In this document: one piece after another, positions 32,724 through 38,213 of the stretch
Numbering within the stretch: position 1 is the stretch's first letter
Layout of the letters: every line of letters begins with the position of its first letter
DNA from: an uncultured bacterium
Lineage (GTDB): Bacteria > Planctomycetota > Phycisphaerae > Phycisphaerales > SM1A02
Assembly: GCA_903961015.1 (NCBI GenBank)
Contig: CAJCCX010000284.1
Coordinates: 1-38,213, forward strand
DNA: 38,213 bases
Direction: 5' to 3'
Position numbers and translations under genes: made by a program
Notes under the pieces: generated by a model
Database searches by the model: none
What the model saw: the letters and a program-made list of their open reading frames with translations, nothing else
What the model was told of the DNA's origin: nothing

Positions 32724-33719
32724 GTGATGTCACTCGCATGGATCGATGGCCATCTTGATCTCGCATACATCGCAATGCAGAGCGGGGATATTCGCAGAGA
32801 ACCCACAGTTGGTGAAGACCGCTGCGTCAGTCTTCCCGCACTCCGGCGTGGAAATGTCGGCATCATTGCAGCCACGATTTTCGTAGAAAAAAATTCTATA
32901 GCTGCAGCGAAGCCGTGGGAATATCGAGATGAACAAGATTGGACTGGCGCAAATCGCGCGGCCGAATTGCAAATGTCTTATTACGAAACTCTTGAAAATG
33001 AAGGACTTGTACGCATAGTTCACACGCGCGAAGATCTTGCCGATGAAAGTAAAACGCGTTTACTGATTCTGATGGAAGGCGCTGATCCCATTCGAGATGC
33101 AGATGACGTCGCTCGGTGGCATCATCGCGGCGTGCGAATGTGTGGATTGACTTGGGCACTTGGCTCGCGATTCGCAGGCGGAAACTCGACTGGTGGAGGA
33201 TTGACTTCAGCTGGTCGCGATGTGGTTGCAGCATTCGATTCGCTTGGCATACTGCATGATGCAAGTCATCTTTCGGATGCTGCGTTCGATGATCTCGTTG
33301 GCGCAACGACTCGACCAATCGTGGCATCGCATTCCAACGCTCGCACTTTCATGGGATCGAATCAACGCCATATCCGCGACGACCAAGTGCGCGAAATCAA
33401 TCGGCGCGGCGGAGTCGTAGGGTTGAATTTGTACGGCAAGTTCTTGGCGATCGATCGTCCAGCCACTTTGAATGATGCGCTTGATCATGTAGAGCATGTT
33501 GCCACGTTGGCTGAGTGCGACGATGTCTGCGTTCTTGGATCTGATCTCGATGGTGGGTTTGGACCAGCGTCGGCGCCAGAAGGGTTGCGCGGACCAGAGC
33601 ACTTTGCCACGTTGACGGATGCGTTGACCTCACGAGGCTGGAGCGCGAGTGCATGCTCAAAATTTGCGCATAAAAATTGGCTTCGAGTCTGGAATGCAGC
33701 GCTCGCTGAGCGACGATAA
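32724..33719 (+). CDS. Membrane dipeptidase-like metallopeptidase, family M19
   Basis: M19 enzymes hydrolyse dipeptides with a binuclear zinc centre in a TIM barrel. The 331-residue protein has the ligands HLD (His10, Asp12), Glu118 in LMEGADP, His182 in DASHLSD and His203 in ASHSNAR, followed by a late GSDLDGGFG loop with the conserved Asp. It has no signal peptide and is probably cytosolic. The start is GTG at 32724 or the adjacent ATG at 32727. It is a single gene, divergent from the DUF2752 cluster and convergent with the ParA pair. Confidence 0.9.
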   Translation: MMSLAWIDGHLDLAYIAMQSGDIRREPTVGEDRCVSLPALRRGNVGIIAATIFVEKNSIAAAKPWEYRDEQDWTGANRAAELQMSYYETLENEGLVRIVHTREDLADESKTRLLILMEGADPIRDADDVARWHHRGVRMCGLTWALGSRFAGGNSTGGGLTSAGRDVVAAFDSLGILHDASHLSDAAFDDLVGATTRPIVASHSNARTFMGSNQRHIRDDQVREINRRGGVVGLNLYGKFLAIDRPATLNDALDHVEHVATLAECDDVCVLGSDLDGGFGPASAPEGLRGPEHFATLTDALTSRGWSASACSKFAHKNWLRVWNAALAERR

Positions 33720-33729
33720 ACGGCTGGAA

Positions 33730-34968
33730 TCATGCGGTTTCAGAAGAATTCAGATCCACTCGGCGGCGAACAACTGTACCCATGACCGCAACATCCATAC
33801 GTGCGTGAAGCAAGACGCCAGTTCGGTGCAGAAGCGCTGCATCTCTTGCGTCATCGAGCAAGATGTGTTCGATGACTCGCACATGAGTGGAATTGAGTTG
33901 CGGACAAGCAGCGCAGAGCAATTTCCAATTCGCACGCGCCCAACCAGCCGCAATTCGAAGGCCATTTGTGCCAGTGTTGGATTGAATCAAGTGCAGCGCT
34001 GAAAATTCATCCGATGCTAATTGAACAGTTGCCGCATCCGGGCAATTGAATGCGAGAGCTGTGAACTCTGGGAAATAATCGCGCACAACTCCACTACTTG
34101 TTGCGGATGATTCCTGCTGAGAAGTTGTTGGCAATGGCGCAGCAATCGAAGGCGTGACATCTTTGGGCACAATGTCCACTGGAGCCTGCGACTCCTCGAT
34201 ATGTACTTGCTGCGATACGACTGCAGGTCGTGCCATGGGTCGATCTCGATCCGAAAATCGATCTGGATTTCCATTCTTCGCAATTCCAATGAATTCCACT
34301 GCAGCCGCGACATCGAGCGAGCTCAACATCGCAAGCGGAACAGGACCCGATGATTCGACTCGATCGACTCGAGGAGAATGTGCGCCAAGCGACAAGCGAA
34401 CGGAGAGTGTTCGTTCCGCTGCCCATGCAATCAAAGAATTGCATGCTGCTTGCGCTGATGTTTCTGGGGATCCAACAAAGGCAAGAGCGATCTCGCATGG
34501 TGCTGCGCCAGCAATTTTGCCAGCTTGCACAACTGCTTCAATTGTCTTTTTTGCTGCAGCAAGCGCAGTTTCATCTGTTCCGCTGAGAAAGACCAACGAG
34601 CAACCTGAAAGCGCAATCGCTGTCGGATCGCTCTGACAATCGGTGCAGACAATCCACGACCGTGCAAAGATGCTCGCACGTTCCATCCATGCGACGCCAT
34701 CCGTTGGAAGAGCCCGACCTTGAGCTCGATAAACCTCGCCGCGACTCGCTGCGCCATCGAGACGGATCAACGCGACAGGTCCAGCTATCCGAGCGTGTTG
34801 GTCTGCGTACTGGGCAATCCAAATTCCTGCGAGTGTTGGAACATTTCCCACGATCAACAATGTCGGCATCAATGACGCCTGTGCAACTGGTCGCGACTTG
34901 GCACCACCTGAAACTCCACCTAGAAATGCTGAAGTGATTCCATCAAAGTCGTCGGGGGCGCGGCTCAT
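33730..34968 (-). CDS. Unrecognised protein coupled to a ParA ATPase
   Basis: The 412-residue protein has three parts. Residues 32-235 look like an alpha/beta domain ([59 protein letters not shown]). A Pro/Ser/Gln-rich linker covers about 240-300, and a C-terminal alpha/beta domain about 305-400. No Walker motif, helix-turn-helix or membrane segment is apparent, and no known family is recognised. The ATG overlaps the parA-like stop by 4 nt, so the two are made together. It could be a positional or partner protein for the ATPase. Confidence 0.75.
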   Translation of the reverse strand: MSRAPDDFDGITSAFLGGVSGGAKSRPVAQASLMPTLLIVGNVPTLAGIWIAQYADQHARIAGPVALIRLDGAASRGEVYRAQGRALPTDGVAWMERASIFARSWIVCTDCQSDPTAIALSGCSLVFLSGTDETALAAAKKTIEAVVQAGKIAGAAPCEIALAFVGSPETSAQAACNSLIAWAAERTLSVRLSLGAHSPRVDRVESSGPVPLAMLSSLDVAAAVEFIGIAKNGNPDRFSDRDRPMARPAVVSQQVHIEESQAPVDIVPKDVTPSIAAPLPTTSQQESSATSSGVVRDYFPEFTALAFNCPDAATVQLASDEFSALHLIQSNTGTNGLRIAAGWARANWKLLCAACPQLNSTHVRVIEHILLDDARDAALLHRTGVLLHARMDVAVMGTVVRRRVDLNSSETA

Positions 34969-35957
34969 ACTGCTTGATCCAATTTCGTTGCGCGTAATCG
35001 CTCGGCAACCTCTCCCATTCGACCTTCGCCAACAGAAGGAGCTGGACTTTGTACTTCAATTTCGACAAGCGGCGGCTCGACTGAACGTGTGTTTGTTCGC
35101 GGCGCAGAAAGTTGGGCGAACACTGCTGCATCTGGATTCGATAAGTCGCTTCCAGCTGCGACTCCTCCTGCACGCTGCGGGGTGATGTTTTGGGAGACCA
35201 TCCAATCAGCAAGCTTCTCGAAATCTTTGCGTGCATCAGATGTTGGCGCGTATTCAGTCACGGGTTGACCAAATCCCGCAGCTTCGCGCAGCACATCATG
35301 TTCGCGAATAATCGTTGGCACCACATTTTCTCCAAAGGTACGGTCGATTGCCGCTAAAATATCCTGAGAAATTCGGGATTCTTGACGGACTAAGGTTGAG
35401 AGAATTCGAATTGCAATTGGCCTCTGAAGTTTGTCTGCGACGGCTCGGATTGTTGACACTTGCCGTTCAGCTGCACGAAATGCGAAGTATCCAGTTTCGA
35501 TCGGAATGATCACTTCGTCACAAGCGCGAAGTGCATTAAAGACAAGAAGTCCGATGTGAGGAGGACAGTCAATGATGCACCACTCAAATCGTGGAGCGAC
35601 TCGATCAAGAAGTCCTGCAAGTCGGCGATCTCGATCTGGGGCATTATGCAGCGGACCGTCAGGCGCTTCGAGCAGCGCTAAATTGACTGTGCATGGAGCC
35701 AAGACCAAACCGGGCGCGGGCTCCCAAAATAGTCCATCGTCCAAAAGCGCTGTGCCACTTCCTTGTCGAAGTGCATCTTCGATTCCCACCTCAATTCGAG
35801 CTGCGGGAACACCCAAAGCAAGTCCACAGTGGCCTTGCGGATCAAGGTCAACTAAGAGCGTTCGCTGTTTGCGTGCAGCGAGAACCGCAGCAAGGTTGAC
35901 CGCCGTCGTGGTCTTGCCACTGCCACCTTTCTGATTCACGATTGCAATCACACGCAT
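34965..35957 (-). CDS. ParA/MinD-family ATPase
   Basis: The 330-residue protein starts [20 protein letters not shown], the deviant Walker A of ParA proteins, with the switch motifs [10 protein letters not shown] and [11 protein letters not shown] and the long [19 protein letters not shown] segment. ParA ATPases bind DNA or membranes as dimers and position cargo. The C-terminal 70 residues form an extended Pro/Ser-rich tail absent from minimal ParAs. No ParB gene or parS-like site is adjacent; instead an unrecognised 412-aa partner is coupled to it. A cargo-positioning role rather than chromosome segregation is therefore plausible. Confidence 0.85.
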   Translation of the reverse strand: MRVIAIVNQKGGSGKTTTAVNLAAVLAARKQRTLLVDLDPQGHCGLALGVPAARIEVGIEDALRQGSGTALLDDGLFWEPAPGLVLAPCTVNLALLEAPDGPLHNAPDRDRRLAGLLDRVAPRFEWCIIDCPPHIGLLVFNALRACDEVIIPIETGYFAFRAAERQVSTIRAVADKLQRPIAIRILSTLVRQESRISQDILAAIDRTFGENVVPTIIREHDVLREAAGFGQPVTEYAPTSDARKDFEKLADWMVSQNITPQRAGGVAAGSDLSNPDAAVFAQLSAPRTNTRSVEPPLVEIEVQSPAPSVGEGRMGEVAERLRATKLDQAV

Positions 35958-36043
35958 CTTGCTTCAAGATCGACTGAGTTGCCCACTTCTCTTGAAGTCT
36001 GAGGCAGTTATGAAGCAAGTCAAATTCCAATCTGTGGCAACTC

Positions 36044-37198
36044 TCACTCCGCATCGACTGCGTCGATCGATCGCAATCCGATGCGCAGCAATTCTGGATC
36101 AGCTTGGCGAACGATGTCAGCGCCGCCGCCTGTCTTGGGCAAAATGAGCGTCAAAGCACCGCCAAGCCTTTTTTTGTCGAATCCTGCGGCTTTTTCGAGG
36201 GTTTCGATGCTTGCCGACTGCGGCAATTTGACTTGAAAGCCAAGCGCTGCGACTCGATCTCGAACGCTTGCAGCCCCAGCGACTGTCATTCGACCCGATG
36301 CGGCAGAGGCCGCGGCGGCGGCGACGAGCCCCAATGCGACGGCTTCTCCGTGGAGCAACTCGCTTGAGAATTGTGATTCGATAGCGTGAGCAAATGTGTG
36401 ACCGAGGTTCAACAGCATTCGCTGATTGGCTTCGCGAGGATCGGCCGCGACGATGTCCAACTTGACCGCCGCAGAGCGCGCAATCAAATCGATCATTTTC
36501 CATTGATCCACGGGCTCACTGCTGGTGTAAATCGTCAAAGCCGAAGCCAGCAGTGGCTCGATCGATGCATCCACCAACATTGAATGCTTGAGACATTCTG
36601 CAAGTCCCGCCCGAAAGAATCGAGGAGGCAATGAAGTGAGCGTTAGCGAATCAGCGACGACTGCCGCTGGAGGCCAAAATGCACCTGCAAGATTTTTCCC
36701 CCAGTGTTGTTCTCCCAAAGCTTCGGCCAGCGGAAGATTCATTCCAGTCTTTCCCCCAATTGCAGCGTCGACCATACCCAGAAGAGTCGTTGGCACTGCG
36801 ACCCAAGCGATTCCGCGCAGATAAGTTGCCGCGCAGAATCCTGCGATATCCGTGACAATTCCCCCACCAATTGCAATGATCAACCCTTGTCGATCCAGAT
36901 CCGCGCGTACGGCTACATCCAAAACTTTCGCCCATGAATGAGCGGATTTATTGGGCTCTGTCGCAAGAATGGAAACCCGTGAAATCTCTTTGCACATCGC
37001 CGCATCGTTCTTCAACGACTGCTCAACAACTGTTGCCCAAGTTGTTGCAACAGCTTCATCTGAGACAATCAGAATCTTCGATGGATTCTTGCCACCATTT
37101 GCTCGACGGATGTGTTGTGCAATCGAAGCGAGTATTCCACTACCGATGATCACAGGAGCAGTTTCGTTTCCCATGCGCTGAACAAGTTCGCGTGTCAT
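36044..37198 (-). CDS. aroB: 3-dehydroquinate synthase
   Basis: AroB makes 3-dehydroquinate from DAHP, the second step of the shikimate pathway. The 384-residue protein has IAIGGGIVTDIAGFCAATYLRGIAWVAVPTTLLGMVDAAIGGKTGMNLP, AGLAECLKHSML, NLGHTFAHAIES and LLHGEAVALGL, covering the NAD site and zinc ligands. The track's 37390 start runs through a tandem repeat in the upstream gene; the ATG at 37198 has GGGGGA about 6 nt upstream and overlaps that gene's stop (ATGA). Confidence 0.95.
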   Translation of the reverse strand: MTRELVQRMGNETAPVIIGSGILASIAQHIRRANGGKNPSKILIVSDEAVATTWATVVEQSLKNDAAMCKEISRVSILATEPNKSAHSWAKVLDVAVRADLDRQGLIIAIGGGIVTDIAGFCAATYLRGIAWVAVPTTLLGMVDAAIGGKTGMNLPLAEALGEQHWGKNLAGAFWPPAAVVADSLTLTSLPPRFFRAGLAECLKHSMLVDASIEPLLASALTIYTSSEPVDQWKMIDLIARSAAVKLDIVAADPREANQRMLLNLGHTFAHAIESQFSSELLHGEAVALGLVAAAAASAASGRMTVAGAASVRDRVAALGFQVKLPQSASIETLEKAAGFDKKRLGGALTLILPKTGGGADIVRQADPELLRIGLRSIDAVDAE

Positions 37199-37911
37199 GC
37201 ATTCCCCCTGCTTGATTCCGAGTTTGATTCCGAGTTTGATTCCGAGTTTGATTCCGAGGTCGCCATGGAGTTTGCCCCAGAGTTTGATGCTGCAAATCCT
37301 CCCCTTTGGCGAGCTTGATCCGCAACGGCGCGAATTCGATTCGCACCCATACTCGACGAACGCTTCGCCATCACACGAACGCCGAACCATGCGCCAATCA
37401 GCACAATAACAGCGAAAATTGCGATCAGTCCGACGGGAAATCCAACACTTGTTCCCTTTGATGCGACTTGCATTTCGCGGGCTGCTGAGCGTTCAACTGG
37501 ACGGCCAATCACCGCGGGATATTCGCGCAGAGTTCCTTGACGATCCGCCAAACGAATTGTTCCTGCATCTCGCCCAATGATTGAAACGAGCGATCCAACT
37601 GGATACTGCGATTGCGTCATGACATAGACGGCGATTGGATTTCCTTCGCTCGTCCGCACGAACCATTCTTCTCCGTCGGGATGCACAGATCCCATCGGTG
37701 TTCGTTGTTCCAATTTTCCAGTGATCTGGACCCACGCACTTGCGGGAACTTTCCCCCACTCAGGATGTGTGATCACTGGCATTGCAGCGACTTGTTCCAT
37801 TGTGAATGGCCCAGTTGGCGCAGCGACAACGACTTGTTGCCAGAGCGATTCGAATTGATCGCTCGGCCAATCTCGAGTGCTTTGCGTCACTGCGTCTTGA
37901 AAAAGATTCAC
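37195..37911 (-). CDS. Single-pass membrane protein of unknown function
   Basis: The 238-residue protein has a soluble N-terminal region with a beta-rich section (VQITGKLEQRTPMGSVHPDGEEWFVRTSEGNPIAVYVMT; VGSLVSIIGRDAGTIRLADRQGTLREYPAVIGRPVE) like a small OB- or SH3-type barrel. One membrane helix follows (about 156-180), then a tail ending in an (ESNS)n repeat. No family is recognised. The start is GTG at 37911 with AAGGTG just upstream. The stop overlaps the aroB ATG. The orientation of the barrel domain (N-terminal, without signal) is not certain. Confidence 0.7.
   Translation of the reverse strand: MNLFQDAVTQSTRDWPSDQFESLWQQVVVAAPTGPFTMEQVAAMPVITHPEWGKVPASAWVQITGKLEQRTPMGSVHPDGEEWFVRTSEGNPIAVYVMTQSQYPVGSLVSIIGRDAGTIRLADRQGTLREYPAVIGRPVERSAAREMQVASKGTSVGFPVGLIAIFAVIVLIGAWFGVRVMAKRSSSMGANRIRAVADQARQRGGFAASNSGANSMATSESNSESNSESNSESSRGNA
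37212..37259 (+). repeat. 12-bp tandem repeat at the junction of the membrane protein gene and aroB
   Basis: Four consecutive copies of TTGATTCCGAGT (the last ends in G) lie at 37212-37259, a few bases from the aroB ATG. In the frame of the membrane protein they encode the SESN repeat; in the frame of the extended aroB ORF they read GIKL. More degenerate copies continue toward 37285. Copy-number change would keep both frames. Confidence 0.85.
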
Positions 37912-38003
37912 GCGATCACCTTATGGGTGATGTTAGCGAAGGCATCGATTGCGCTTTCGCACACTCGGCAGAATCAAAATTCGCTTTTCGTCGATTAGAA
38001 ATC

Positions 38004-38213
38004 TTATTGAGGACACAGACCCCAACCTGAAAGCACTTCGGTCAAGTCGCCACCATCGGTAAAACCATCGCCGTTCACATCGGCTCCTGCGGTCCCCCAA
38101 GCTGAAAGCAGAGCTGCAAGATCAGGGCCGCTCACGATTCGATCGTTGTTCAAATCCGCAGGGCATGGTGGAGGAGGTGGTGGTCCTTGGACTTCGTATG
38201 CGCCCATATCAAC
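38004..38213 (-). CDS. C-terminal end of a secreted dockerin protein, probably beta-helix (5' part beyond window)
   Basis: On the minus strand the open frame enters from the right edge and stops with TAA at 38004-38006. It reads VDMGAYEVQGPPPPPPCPADLNNDRIVSGPDLAALLSAWGTAGADVNGDGFTDGGDLTEVLSGWGLCPQ. The DMGAYE motif is typical of the last turn of parallel beta-helix 'choice-of-anchor' surface proteins. A polyproline linker and two dockerin half-repeats follow, ending with the Trp-Gly-x-Cys signature three residues from the stop. The track's Met start is internal. The protein is likely exported and large. Confidence 0.82.
   Translation of the reverse strand, partial: VDMGAYEVQGPPPPPPCPADLNNDRIVSGPDLAALLSAWGTAGADVNGDGFTDGGDLTEVLSGWGLCPQ

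Noticed and set aside
37199-37390. Extended aroB start with a GIKL repeat N-terminus
   Set aside because: The repeat is the other-frame reading of the upstream gene's SESN tail; the ATG at 37198 has a strong ribosome-binding site.

Overview
The window looks like chromosomal DNA of a planctomycete of the Phycisphaerae type. Both ends carry a C-terminal dockerin pair that stops just after a Trp-Gly-x-Cys motif, as in the 'GC-type dockerin' secreted proteins of that group. The nusA-infB-rbfA order, the long IF-2, an ExbD/TonB pair, lipoproteins with clear lipoboxes and an LpxI-type lipid A enzyme indicate a Gram-negative-style envelope. No rRNA, tRNA, CRISPR array or intact insertion sequence was found. 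Family names rest on reading motifs in the translations, not on searches.

Layout. 1-2.5 kb: tail of a dockerin protein, a lipoprotein/DinB pair on the minus strand, and a lone succinylarginine dihydrolase (astB). 2.5-7.5 kb: an accessory island with a GC-rich AbiEi/AbiEii toxin-antitoxin pair, relics of insertion-sequence ends (including a 22-bp direct repeat at 4760 and 7229), and an unrecognised coupled pair of exported proteins with its own sigma70-like promoter. 7.5-10.8 kb: comM on the minus strand, then a TauE/SafE exporter and a VTT-domain membrane protein. 10.8-17.9 kb: a minus-strand information-processing operon, nusA - infB - rbfA - HhH-GPD-like protein - yebC - lipoprotein, driven by a good promoter about 300 nt before nusA with a terminator-like hairpin in the leader.

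18-24 kb: a DsbD-type thiol transporter with a coupled DUF4286 protein, an O-antigen-ligase-like protein with a TPR-like tail, a LOG-family protein, lpxI and a TlyA/FtsJ-like methyltransferase without its S4 domain. 24.7-29.6 kb: gyrA followed closely by a STAS protein, ExbD and a TonB-like protein, with no ExbB. 29.6-29.86 kb: a non-coding interval between convergent genes that can fold into a 23-bp helix or, alternatively, into another strong hairpin. 29.86-32.7 kb: four minus-strand genes joined by 4-nt overlaps (DUF2752 - lipoprotein - lipoprotein - glycosyltransferase-like). 32.7-38.2 kb: an M19 dipeptidase, a ParA ATPase coupled to an unrecognised 412-aa partner, aroB coupled to a single-pass membrane protein, and the end of a second dockerin protein.

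The most unusual items are the foldable interval at 29693-29855, the nusA leader with promoter, three hairpins and terminator, the four-gene coupled lipoprotein operon, the ParA/partner pair, the gyrA-STAS-ExbD-TonB cluster, and the exported gene pair in the IS-scarred island.
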